Source of the DNA: Astragalus membranaceus
Taxonomy: Eukaryota; Streptophyta; Magnoliopsida; Fabales; Fabaceae
NCBI GenBank assembly: GCA_039519185.1
Contig: CM076850.1
Span: forward strand, 165,955,557-166,019,556
Length of the DNA: 64,000 bases
Direction: 5' to 3'
The notes below the pieces were generated by a model that saw only the letters and a program-made list of their open reading frames with translations, was not told the origin of the DNA and did no database searches. The position numbers and the translations under genes were made by a program. Below, piece by piece: positions 11,610 to 22,434 of the stretch (position 1 is the first letter of the stretch; every line of letters begins with the position of its first letter).

Positions 11610-12330
11610 TGCTTTCAGTATCTGTTGTCTCTATTGCAGAATGAACTCCAAGTTGTCAAGATCTGTTGCACCTGTAACATAATATGGAACTGCTGGTGGT
11701 GGTCGGCCGTAGAGTGCCTGGAAGGGGGGCATCTGAATGGCCGAATGAAAAGAGGAGTTATGTCAATACTCTGCAAGATGCAAGAACTTGAACCATTTAC
11801 GAGGGTGATCACTTGTAAAACAGCGAAGATACGTCTCTAGGGAGCGGTTGACAACCTCAGTCTGGCCATCGGTCTCCGGGTGGTAAGCAGTGCTGTACTT
11901 TAGAGTTGTTCCCTGCACGCGGAAAAGTTCTTTCCAGAAGTTGCTTAAAAATAAGGGATCTCTGTCAAATATGATGGATTTAGGGATGCCATGGAGGCGG
12001 CAGATCTCGACTGAGAATCTAGTGGCCAGATCTACTGCAGAGTATCTGGTTGGCAGTGCTATGAAGTGAACAAACTTTGTGGGTCTGTCGCAAATCACCC
12101 AGATGGCAGTGTGTCCAAAAGAGTTTGGAAGGTGAGTTATAAAGTCCATTGTAAGTTCTTCCCAAACCTGATTTGGTGATGGCAATGGTTGAAGTAACCC
12201 TTGTTTTTTTGTGGTAGGTACTTGTTGTGCTGGCAAATGGTGCAGTGCTTGATGAAAAGTTTAACATCTCTATGGATTCCTGGCCATGAAAAGGAGGCAA
12301 AGAGTCTCGCCAAGGTGGGTTTAACACCTG
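11610..12330 (-). pseudogene. Integrase core, broken (Ty3 element)
   Basis: The catalytic core is legible in two frames. TMDFITHLP supplies the first Asp, FDRDPLFLSNFW the second, and YHPETDGQTEVVNRSLE the Glu. The zinc-finger end CTICQHNKYLPQKNKG lies upstream in a different frame, which places a frameshift near 12200-12240. A stop at 11763-11765 and another close to 11615 separate the core from the C-terminal part. Confidence 0.8.
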
Positions 12331-13801
12331 AGTGACCGGCTACAGGGGTGCTGTGATATTCAAGCAGAAGGGTCTTCCGTAGATCTGCTGAGTCAGGTAT
12401 GAAAAGTTTGCCCTTGTAATAGATCAAGTCATTTGAGTAACTGTAATCGTTCTTCATGTCTGTTTCTGATGTGCACTTTTGAACTAATTCCTTTCCCTTG
12501 TCATCTGTCTTGTAATACCTTTGGAGTTGGGCAATAAGTGTTGGGATTGGAGATGAGATTGCAGAGAGCAGTGTTGCATCCTCTGTATATTTGCGGCTAA
12601 GTGAGTCCGCAACCAGATTAGACTTGCCAGGTTTGTAGTAAATATCAAAACTGAACCATTGTAACTTAAATGCCCATTTCTGTTGTTCTGGTGTTTGAAT
12701 CTTCTGAACAATGAGGCTCTTAAGGCTCTTTTGATCTGTGTACAGGTGAAAATGCCGACTCAAGAGGTACTGACACCACTTTTTTATTGCTTCAGTGACT
12801 GCAAACATTTCCCGCACATACACTGAGGCAACTTGCATCCGGGGTCACATCTTTTTGCTGAAGAAAGCTAAGGGGTGACCGTCTTGGGATAGAAAAGCAC
12901 CAATGGCAGTAGCGGAGGCATCAGTTTCGACCACAAAGACCTTGGTAAAATCAGGGAGAGCAAGCACTGGCACTGATGTAATTTTCTGTTTTAACTCTGT
13001 AAATGCCACTTCGGCATCTGTACTCCATGTAAACTTAGTGGAACGCAACAAATCGGTGAGAGGAGCGGCGAGAGAGGCGTAGTGACGTACAAATCGTCTA
13101 TAGAAGCTGGTGAGGCCTAAAAATCCCCTGAGTGCCGTGAGTGAACGTGGCTTTGGCCAGTCTAGTATAGCTTGAACTTTATCGGGATCTGGGGATACAC
13201 CATTAACAGAGATAACATGGCCTAGGTAATGAACAACATCAACTGCAAAAACACACTTAGACAGCTTTGCAACAAAATGATAGGTCTGAAGTAAATCTAA
13301 AACAAATTTTAAATGAAGTAGATGATCAGATAAACATCGGTTATAGATTAAAATATCATCAAAGAAAACCAGAACAAACCGTCGTAAGAAAGGTCTTAGT
13401 AAATCGTTCATTGCTGATTGAATTGTAGACGGCGCGTTAGACAGCCCAAAAGGCATGACTAAGAACTCGTAATGTCCGTCAAACGTGCGAAAAGCTGTTT
13501 TGTGAGTATCTTCTGGTGCAACCCGAATCTGGTGATAACCTGAGCGTAGATCTATCTTGGTGAATATTTTAGCTGAGCCAAGTTCATCAAGAAGCTCATC
13601 GATAGTGGGGATTGGGAATCTGTCCTTAACAGTGACTGCATTTAGTGCTCTGTAGTCAACACAAAACCTCCAAGTTCCATCTTTCTTTTTAACCAACAAA
13701 ACTGGGGAGGAGTAAGGGCTATTGCTTGGGACAATAGTGTCTTCTTGTAACATGTCATGGATTAGAGAGGTCATAGCTTCTTTTTGGGAGTGAGGGTAAC
13801 G
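12240..13801 (-). pseudogene. Reverse transcriptase and RNase H, broken (Ty3 element)
   Basis: The RT motifs are present in order: FCVDYRALNAVTVKDRFPIP, KIDLRSGYHQIRV, MPFGLSNAPSTIQ and the catalytic loop VFFDDILIYN (intact DD). YLGHVIS and FLGLTSFYRRF follow. The RNase H region begins VVETDASATAIGAFLS and continues after an in-frame TGA at 12845-12847 with VREMFAVTEAIKKW and YTDQKSL. An in-frame TAG at 13802-13804 separates RT from protease, where the family usually has a tyrosine codon before RYPHSQKEAM. Confidence 0.85.
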
Positions 13802-14587
13802 CTAGGGTTTGACATTGATGGGGGGTGTGTTTGGGAGTAGTGGGATGTGGTGGTCATGAGGTCTGGGGGGTGGTAGGCCACGTGGTTCTTGAAAAACAGT
13901 TGGGTAGTTTTGGAGTATAGAGTTAATCTCAGGTGATAAGGTATGGGCTATTGAGTCAATGAGGTTGTTGGTGGGTTTGTGGGTGTTCAAGGCTCTGTCT
14001 TGGGGCTCAAAGCTTAGGAGATGAAGTGAGGCAATTGAGTCTGTATGTAGTAGGTGGCACAGTTGGTGATAGGTAGTTTGGGCTGGGCTGGATTTAGGTT
14101 CCCCCTTTAGGGTAATTGGCTCATTATTGTGTTGGAAAGTGATTGATGGTATAGAGAAATCTGCCTGAATGGGGCCCAAGGTTCTAAGCCACTCCATCCC
14201 AAGGACTACATCAGCACCTTCAATTGGGAGTAAGTAAAATGGTAAGCAAAAGGATTGGTTCTGTAGGTTGATAGAAACGTCGTTACAAATCCCTTCACAT
14301 TGTAAGTGGGAACCATTTCCAACCATGACAGAGAATGCTGGGATTTTTGAAGTGGGTAGTTTCAAATGCTCCGCAATTCTTGGTTGGAGTATGTTATGTG
14401 TGCTCCCAGTGTCAACTAGAACCATAACTATCAGTCCACTAACTAGGCCGTAAAACCTGAGTATTTGAGGGACAAATTGACCTGTTAGAGTTTGAGGTGA
14501 TAGTTGAAAGTAAGTTTCTTCTGGTCCCATTACAATTTCTTCATTTTGAGTTTCAGTGGGGTCTAGTTCTTCACCTTCCTCAAGCAT
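13802..14587 (-). pseudogene. Retropepsin-like protease region (Ty3 element)
   Basis: Residues VLVDTGSTHNILQ carry the aspartic protease active site (Asp-Thr-Gly), and VVLGMEWL is the second conserved motif. The frame is open from 14587 to the TAG at 13802, so the protease itself is uninterrupted even though it has lost its link to gag and RT. Confidence 0.8.
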
Positions 14588-15881
14588 GAGTAAGAGATAT
14601 CGGCCACTAGCACATTTGTGCCCCGAAACGAATTTCTCATCACAATTGTAACATAGACCTTGAGCACGGCGCTCTTCCCGTTGGGCTGGACTGATGCGCC
14701 TTATAGGGTATTTGGGTTGGTTTGGTTTTGGTGGGGTTGGGGTGTTTTGGGTGGTGGGTGTAGGGGTTGGGTTTGGGCTGTCTTGTGTGAAGGTGAGTTT
14801 GTGTTTGAGGTTTGGCCATAGGTTTGGGGAAAGGGTTTTGAGAATTTGGGTTTGGCGGCTTTAATCTTATCCTCAATGAGTTTGGCTAGACCAATAGCTT
14901 GAGAAATTGAATAGGGTCGTTGTATGGCTATTTCATTTCTGATTTCTTGGTTTAAGCCCGAGATAAAACAATTTAAAATCGCATCAGCTGGTAGCCCTAA
15001 GACTCTATTTCCCAATTTCTCAAAGTTGGCTTGGTATTCAGCAACCGACCCAGTTTGTCTAAGCTTAAAAAGTTGGGCTTGGTGATTTTCATAGGTAGAG
15101 GGACCAAACCTTAGCTCTAGCGCTCTAGCAAAGGTTGTCCAATCAGCAAGTTGGTTGTTGTGATGCATCCATTTAAACCAACTAAGTGCTTCCCCTTTCA
15201 TATAAAATGAAACCATAGGCAAACGATTTACCATTGGAATGTTGTAAAAGGAAAAAAAAGTGCTCAGCTTGGAACAACCATTCCAATGGATCTGTTCCAT
15301 CAAAAATTCCCATTTCTACTTTTGGTTGTCTATAAGGGGTCTGAGGGGTAGTTTGCGAAAACTGTGGAGAGTACATCTGCTGCATAAAATTAGGGAACAT
15401 ATTTTGGTAAGGTGAGGGGTTGTATGGGGAAATTTGGGAAAATGCAGGGTGGGTTGTTGGGCCATATATGTTAGGGGATGGTATAAGTGGTGGTATAGGT
15501 GGTGGTTCAGATCCAGCAAGGGAAACAGTGGGTTGGCTCGAGGTGGGTTGAGTCAGAACTGTGGGTATTGGGGTAGAGACAGTGTGGGAAACAACATGTT
15601 CGTAACCAGGGGGTAATAAAGGGGAAGAAGGGTTACCTGATGAAGGAGAGTGCTGTTGTGCAGGAAACCTGTCATTAATCAGTTTTGTGAGTGTCTCGAA
15701 TCGTGAATTCATTAGCTGTTGTTGATTATCCAGCCTTGTATTCACAGTACCCAGCTGTTCACCCAGTTGTTGCTCAAGCTGCTGGTTATTTTCATGGAGG
15801 ACAACATCCATGTGTTGATAGGAAAGCTTGAATGGCATCATCCAGATCCTTGGATGTTGGGTTGGTAGCTTTTGGAGGCAT
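14588..15881 (-). pseudogene. Gag, frameshifted (Ty3 element)
   Basis: A likely start is the ATG at 15879-15881 (MPPKATNPTSKDLDDAI..). The frame is lost within about 100 bp and resumes in the next one. A Pro/Gln-rich section follows to about 15300. A second frameshift, beside a run of T at 15255, leads to the conserved gag core (GEALSWFKWM.., LRQTGSVAEYQANFEKLG, FISGLNQEIRNEI). A third shift near 14700 precedes a CCHC-like zinc knuckle, LCYNCDEKFVSGHKC, at about 14608-14655. Confidence 0.8.
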
Positions 15882-15906
15882 TGAGAAACAGAATGAAAGC
15901 ATCAAT

Positions 15907-16235
15907 TGATAGACTACACTAAGCTAATCACTAGATCTAGGGTTGCAAGAGAAGAAAGAAACATAAAACAACTTCTGATATTTCATATGTCCCAAAGGAG
16001 GCAGCAAATACACTTAAATACTTAGGGTTTTCAAAGGCTAATGGATCAGACACAATTGGGCCACGGGCCACTTAAGGTAAACATAGACTAAATAAAAACA
16101 GCATAAGGTTCGTTACTAATTTCACCCCCCAGAATTATTGAACAAAGCCTTTCAACCATCCAGGTTTTTGGGCCAAACGAATGGGTCTGCTGGTTGCCAC
16201 CCCCAAATTACGTTGCCACCCCCAAATTACTAACA
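15907..16235 (-). repeat. 5' LTR of the Ty3 element (right)
   Basis: This is the second LTR copy, 329 bp. Compared with the left copy it has an extra tandem 19-mer, GTTGCCACCCCCAAATTAC, near 16193-16230. It is followed by the target duplication AGATC (16236-16240). Confidence 0.9.
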
Positions 16236-16242
16236 AGATCCT

Positions 16243-16908
16243 TGTCACCTCACTCTCCTATGCCTCAATCACCTCTTGTTAAAGCCACCATTTGAATTGG
16301 TGTATTTATAATGTTTAGAAGTATAACTAACTGGAAGAATTTTTGGTTAGTTTATTTGTTATCAGGCAGGGTATGTAGCTGCTAGATTTGTTCTTCTTTT
16401 GTCACTTGCCAAATCATGATGGGTTCATGGTGAAAGAAGATTATAGAATTTGTAAGGTTATTTATTGGTTTGGAATAGTTCAAAAAATATATGTATTATG
16501 TCAAATTTGTATGGCAAATGATGAACAAATTGTTAATTTCCAATCAGTATCTATACTAGTATATATACTCTAGAAAACAACACAAGATTAATTGATTGAT
16601 TATACAGTTGAGTCACTGCAAGCTTGCATGATTAGAATACTCATACCGTAAGTTTGCAATCTGAGCCTAATTTACGAAGAATGGAATAGAATAAATGTAG
16701 TTTGATCTTTGACCAAACAGATTTATTGACTGACTTCACAAAGTATATCATTTTTTAACCAAGACAAAAACCATCTATAATGTCCCTAGATTCATGCCTA
16801 ACATGTATTCATGGTGATGAAATCTAGAAACATTCGAATTTTCAATTGAAAGCTTAATATAGTTATCAAACCAATTTATGAGAGAAGTCACTTAAACAGA
16901 AGCATTAA
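16243..16908 (+). pseudogene. Truncated second copy of the ACC synthase 3' end
   Basis: The segment starts inside the last coding exon of ACC synthase (the final 16 codons, with the PQSPLVKATI end) and continues through a TGA into 3' UTR-like and downstream sequence. It matches 8831-9607 with scattered changes and deletions. The rest of the gene is absent. Without the intervening retrotransposon the sequence would read directly from the unique spacer into this fragment, so a partial tandem duplication preceded the insertion. It has no independent coding potential. Confidence 0.85.
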
Positions 16909-17759
16909 GAATCAAAATAATCACTCCATTAATTAAACTTAGGTTCAAACCACATTTGCAGGAGAGGATCCACACATTGTCTTGCCACGCTGTATTTGTG
17001 TCGTTCCGCCACTGTGCCGGAAACTTCATTTACTAGGTAAGAATACAAAATAAACTAAGTAAATAAAGATAATTGAAAAACTAGCCGATTAGGAACATTG
17101 TTTATATCTTTTACCAATGATTCTCGTTCAAACATTGAGAATACTGAATAGATGAAACAAGATTACAAGATGACAAAAAACAATATGTGCTTTCTTGAAC
17201 ATTTTGGAAAGGCAATTCAACGACGCACGACAGTACCAACGTAGTACTTTGCATGTTCGTCGAAAGTTGTGTATTTGTTAGAGTTCTTTGCACACTCACC
17301 TTCAGATTCAGATTTCACCGGCTCAACATTCAAAATTCGCACACTCACCTTCTCTACTCTCATATTTCCCACACCACAAACTCGCCACCGCCTGGGACTT
17401 GTTCAGATGACAAAAAATGATTGACAGTGATTTGGTGTGAAGTTTCAATTGTATTATTTTTAAAGAAAATGGGTTAAAGATCATTGGTGGTTGAGTAGGA
17501 TTCCTGGATCCCTGAGGTTTGACTTTATTGATGAGAGATCTTTTTTGGCTGAAAGCGTGAGTTTATTAGCAAAGTTAGAATATATATATTTTCTTTTCCC
17601 TAATCTAGTTTGTTTTTTTATTTTACTTTTTTCTATGAGAATTGCTTTTTATTCCAATTTAGAACAGTTCAGATAACTTTATTAAATAACTTTATTAAAC
17701 TCTAGTCTAAAAAAATTTGGGTTCACTTCTCATAACATAACACCTAACCCGATACTTCA
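16909..17759. other. Intergenic DNA, no gene seen
   Basis: Short open frames only. I recognise no transposon ends or RNA genes. Confidence 0.4.
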
Positions 17760-18560
17760 AAAATGGAGACGTACCTGTGTCGGATATGTATTCGATACGG
17801 ATACGTACTCAAAGAGTATCTAATAATTTTTTAATTCTTTTTAAAAAATATTTGACTCGATACTTTTCAGATACATCTTTGATACTTCTTACCAACTAAG
17901 GATACTTCTCAGATACTTTTTCGATACCTCTTACCAACTAAGCACGTGATTGTCACTTATATATGATACAATTTAATACCTCAATAACTAAAAGACAAAA
18001 TTATATGTTTTTTCGTAATACAATAATAGAAGAAATAATACATTGTGATATGAGTGGGATAAATATACGTAACTATCTCTATTTGATAATATCACAAGTA
18101 TATTGACTAATGATATGTTTATGTTTTATTGACCAATTACGTACTAATATGAATATCTTAGTCTATAAAAAGTCATCTATTTCTACCACTGACTATTCGT
18201 ATTATACGATTTCGGGTGGTCTCAGTTACTTGTCCACAATTACTTTTTATGACTAGTCACTCATACATAGGTGTGTCGGTTGTCCTCTTCCTTTCATCCA
18301 TATATTTTGTGTGATTTTTTTTATCTATTTGGACAGTTTTTTTTCATATCTATAAAATGCAATATTTCAGTTTTTCATCTTTGTTTTTTTCTATTTGTGT
18401 TTCTATTCTATTTTATTTTTTGTTGTGTTTTTATATATTTAAATTTTAATTTAATTTTTTATTAAAGTATCCCAACCGTGTCCTATCTTGATTTTCAAAA
18501 TTTTCCCGTATCCCCGTATCCGTATCGTGTCGTATCGCGTATCGTATCCGGTATCCAGGC
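17760..18560. repeat. Degenerate GATAC/GTATC-rich repeat region
   Basis: Clusters of short GATACGTAC, GATACTT and CGTATCC-like words occur at 17775-17940, and in inverse sense at 18490-18560, with AT-rich DNA between. The arrangement resembles the inverted simple-repeat ends of an old transposon, but no exact borders could be set. Confidence 0.4.
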
Positions 18561-18599
18561 TTCATAGCATAACACAGTTTGGAAAAAAATGTCAAAAAA

Positions 18600-18780
18600 A
18601 CTAATTTTAGCAGTTCAAAAAAAACTTTAATTTAACAGTTCAGTTCAAAAAAACTGTGAACTGAATTGTGTTAACAGTTTGGTTCGTGAACTATTAACTC
18701 AGTTCGGTTTGCACAAACCGCTTCTATCAGTTCAGTTCGGTTCAATTCGGTTCTTCACCTGAACTGAACCATGAACAGGC
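18600..18780. repeat. Degenerate CAGTTCGGTT-type repeats
   Basis: Multiple imperfect copies of CAGTTCGGTTC or its complement (GAACTGAACC) are strung together, ending near GGCCTACGAATG. This is the pattern of a decayed pentanucleotide-based repeat or MITE. No coding capacity. Confidence 0.5.
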
Positions 18781-20084
18781 CTACGAATGTGACTAAATTA
18801 AGTAGATTTTTTATTTTTATTTTTTAATAATATAACAATATGTAAAACCGTCATCTAAACTGATCCTAAGCAAACCGGTTGTTGCAGTTTTCAGTTTGGT
18901 TTGGATTGATTTGTGGAGATAGAGAGAATGCAGAGAGATGCAGGAAGAGTGTGAATGAGAGTATCCAAGTCAAATTTATGTTTCCATATCGAAATGCATT
19001 AAGATTCGCAAAAAACAACACAATCTAGAGAGAGTTCAGTGAATGCATGTCGCTCAAAATCATGGTTGTCGTTTGCAATGAGTTAGGTTCTTTGGTGTCA
19101 TTCTTCTTCGTGGTTTATGGTTTGTTTGGGAAGGTTTTGCGGCCGTGAACAGAAACTAACGCCGTGGGACGTGATAATGGTTCACGGTTTGTGGTGATGA
19201 GAGACGACGCGGCTCGTGAACGTCATAGTTTCAAACCTCATGAACGAAAGAGTTCGCCACCGTACGTCGTTCTTTGGAAATTGTGAAGATATTGATTAAG
19301 AGTAGAAAATCATGTGTGGGAGAGTCCATTACCATATCTATAGAACCTCTAAATCAAACCAATCATTACATACAGATGACTTCACTCTGTATTCCATTGA
19401 GCTTAGGGGAATTAATTAGTGGAGGCAAACTAATTCGTGTTTTAATTAATTTATGTTGATAAAATAACCACTTGTCCACTTCATAACTTTTTGAGAGAGC
19501 TTTCAAAGAAAAATGAGTATTTTTCAAATTCAATCGGTAACCAAACATTTGCCAAATGCGATATGAGTGGAGGATCTAAGCTAATTAATTTACATCTAGA
19601 AGGTTGCCAATTCTTTAATATGATCTTGGGCTAGCAGATAAAATCACCACCGGTTGCTGAAGTGGCGGGGGTTACATGGGTGATGTGGCATGTCAGTGCC
19701 ATGTGACACAAAGACTCAATCAAATGATGACATGTGGTAGTGACGTAATTGATGATGTCATGCTCGAATCATTTGTTAGCCACGTCAGTTTTTTGGATGG
19801 AAAGTTAACGAATTGACTAAACTAGAAGTGTTTTGTTTTTGCAAGGGTTTTTTAAATTTTTTTTTTTGCAGTGACCAAACTGGATTTCTGGGATATTTGC
19901 AGGGACGGAACATACCTATAAGTTTTGAATCTATATCTTATAAGCCGCTTGTCATTGGTGGCGCCAAAATGCAGCAACTTTTTATGCCCCAACTTCAAGC
20001 TTATTTACTCCAAATGCCACTTTTCTTTTCTTCATATTTTAATGTTCTTTTTTTTCATATTTTTAATGTTCTTCTCTTTTAAAA
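18781..20084. other. Intergenic DNA, no gene seen
   Basis: No recognisable gene. The part at 19670-19800 contains CACGTCAG-like and TGTGGCA-like motifs of the kind often found inside MULE or MITE ends, without a clear partner. Confidence 0.35.
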
Positions 20085-20566
20085 TGTAAAATACGATGTT
20101 AAGCAGTGTGTTTTGAGGTAATTTATGATTCAGAAAAAAGTTTAACTGTTCAAATACCGAAGTTCCTTCCTCAATAACCTGTTTGGTCAAAAAAATAATA
20201 ATAAGTTTGTGACAAAATACCTAAAGTGCGACGGTAAACAGTGTATTTTGGGGTACTTTAGAGTCTTGAAAAAATTTTAGATGTTCAAATACGCGAAGTT
20301 CTTTCCTCAATAACCTGTTTGATGAAAAATAAAAAAAAAATTGTGGCAAAATACGTAAAATGTGATGCTAAGTAGTGTGTTTTGGAGTACTTTAGGGTCT
20401 AGAAAATTTTTTAGATGTTTAGATACGCAAAGCTCATTTCTCAATAACCAGTTTGGTGAAAAAAAAATTCGTGATAAAATACGTAAAGTGCGATGCTAAA
20501 CAGTGTTTTTTGGGGTACTTTAGCATTCAAAAAAAAATTAATTATTCAAATATGTGAACTTCGTTC
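20085..20566. repeat. Tandem array, period about 132 bp, nearly four copies
   Basis: The phrase GxTxAGCAGTGTxTTTTG recurs at about 20094, 20228, 20360 and 20491. It is followed each time by TACTTTAG.., a run of A/T, GTTCAAATAC and TTCCTCAATAACCTGTTTGG. The last copy is interrupted by the foldback element at 20567. Confidence 0.8.
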
Positions 20567-21572
20567 CTTAATTGCACTTTTGGTCCCCCTATTATGACCA
20601 ATTTTCGATTTTGGTCCCTGAACTTTTAATTTGACGATTTTGGTCCCCCTATTTTCCCAATTTGAAAAATCAAGGTTCCCCACCCCAATTTTGACTCAGT
20701 TGACTGACTGATCCTACGTGGCAGCCCACGTGGACTGCCACGTAGGCACACCCCCCCCCACCCCCACCCTTCTTCTTCCTCGTGAACCCCCCTCCCCCCC
20801 CACCCCACCCCCACCCACCCACCCCACCCCAAACCACCACCGACCCCACCCCACCCCCATCCCACCCCACCCCACCCCACCCCACCCCCCACCGTGAACC
20901 CTCTCCCTCCCCACCCCACCCCCCCCACCCCACCCCTCCCCGTCGGTCTCCCTCCCCTCCGCGTCGCTCTCGCTCTCCCTCCCCTCCCCGTCGCTCTCGC
21001 TCTCGCTCTCCCTCCCCTCCCCATCGGTCTCCCTCCCCCTCCTTCGTCGCCTCCCCATCGGTCTCCCTCCCCCTCCCCGTCGCTCTCTCTCTCTCCCTCT
21101 CTCTGCGCGAAGATCTCTCTCTCTCACTCTCCCAGATCGCAGATTTGCGATCCTCTCCTCTCCCCGTCGCGTCGGTCGCTCTCAGTGGTGGGTTGGGTTG
21201 GGGTGGGGTGGGATGGGGGTGGGGTGGGGTCGGTGGTGGTTTGGGGTGGGGTGGGTGGGGTGGGGTGGGGTCGGTGGTGGGTTGGGGTGGGGTGGGGGGG
21301 TGGGGGTGGGGTGGGGGGGAGGGGGGTTCACGAGGAAGAAGAAGGGTGGGGGTGGGGGTGGGGGGGTGGGGGGTGGGGTGGGGGGGGGTGTGCCTACGTG
21401 GCAGTCCACGTGGGCTGCCACGTAGGATCAGTCAGTCAACTGAGTCAAAATTGGGGTGGGGGACCTTGATTTTTCAAATTGGGAAAATAGGGGGACCAAA
21501 ATCGTCAAATTAAAAGTTCAGGGACCAAAATCGAAAATTGGTCATAATAGGGGGACCAAAAGTGAAATTAAG
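20567..21572. mobile_element. 1-kb foldback element with extreme strand asymmetry
   Basis: The left end CTTAATTGCACTTTTGGTCC and the reverse complement of the right end CTTAATTTCACTTTTGGTCC are almost identical. The inverted arms extend well over 300 bp (20567 to about 20895 against about 21185-21572). The outer part has GGGACCAAAAT-type phrases and a CACGTGG palindrome. The inner arms are almost pure C/A on the left and G/T on the right, and the loop is C/T-rich. There is no coding capacity: the long open frames are artefacts of composition. It resembles non-autonomous MULE-type or foldback MITEs. I could not identify the target duplication. Confidence 0.75.
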
Positions 21573-21672
21573 CCAAAGCTATATAATACAATAGTTATGA
21601 AGGTAAAAGGCCAATCATAATGATGCTGACAAATCCATGTTCCCTTTCAGAACTAATTTAGAGAGGAAAAAG

Positions 21673-21852
21673 CTAAAGTATAACAGGACCAGAAGAAGTA
21701 GCTGTTTTAAACAAACCAGTAGAAATCTCCTTGTCGATCATGAAAATGAATTTTAAAGTCCCCAACCAAACCAACTCTGTCAGCCCAGGCTCCCCCGGCA
21801 ATGCAAATACCACAATTCCTTTCCTCGGTGCACTGATCCAGAAATCTTCTGG
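21673..21852 (-). pseudogene. Isolated exon of an unrecognised gene
   Basis: On the minus strand a good acceptor (TTTGCAG) precedes PEDFWISAPRKGIVVFALPG, followed by EPGLTELVWLG and a frame that ends at a stop near 21673. About 60 residues are open. I do not recognise the family. It points the same way as the Rab-GDI and response-regulator fragments to its right and may belong to the same set of captured pieces. Confidence 0.35.
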
Positions 21853-22434
21853 CTGCAAACAAGTTTCAAGGCATATTCAGTAATCAAATTCAAATGCTAA
21901 CATTGAGGCTTTGGGAAAAAAATCAAAATTCATCAAAGAAGGCATCAGAAATGGCATGCTTTGGTTCTATTAATTCTAAATCCTGTGCAGATCATGCACA
22001 AAACACCATAGGATACACAACTCATGCACAAAACTATGCAATCTAGTAATTACCACTCTACAATTTCATCATGAAAAAAATATAATAAAGCATTTCAACC
22101 ATTTCAACCATTTCAACAACATGTGGAAAGTGGGAGGAAAGTGGTGATGAGTTGAGTGGGAGAGAGTGGTGGTGACTACTGACTAGTGAGGTGGGGAACG
22201 GTAGTTTTAACTTTTGGGGTTAGAAGCATTTTAGTCGTTTATGTTGGCAACGAGAGATGGACGAATCAAAAGGGGAGGTAAGATATAAGTTCTTATGTTT
22301 TTTGATAAACAAATACAAATGCCTTTAATCTTCCCATCAAGTAATCTAAACACAAACAATTGAAATGATAATAAAAAAATCAGGCTTTCTTTCTAATACT
22401 TAAGCATGGTCATATATATTAATTGCATGAAATC

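Larger units (their letters stand above)
10016..16235 (-). mobile_element. Degenerate Ty3/gypsy LTR retrotransposon
   Basis: The two LTRs (10016-10325 and 15907-16235) are nearly identical and begin TG and end CA. The 5-bp duplication AGATC flanks the element at 10011-10015 and 16236-16240. The internal genes run on the minus strand in the order gag, protease, reverse transcriptase, RNase H, integrase, which is the Ty3 order. The integrase C-terminus has the HPVVHVSQL motif typical of this superfamily and is followed by an unusually long, GC-rich tail. Every gene carries stops or frameshifts, so the copy cannot be autonomous. The close LTR match suggests a moderately recent insertion. The right LTR differs mainly by a 19-bp tandem duplication near its end. 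Confidence 0.93.

Noticed and set aside
20626..21513. Long open frames on both strands (Pro/His-rich or Gly/Trp-rich proteins)
   Set aside because: They arise from C/A and G/T runs in the arms of the foldback element; no start context, splice sites or domain supports them.
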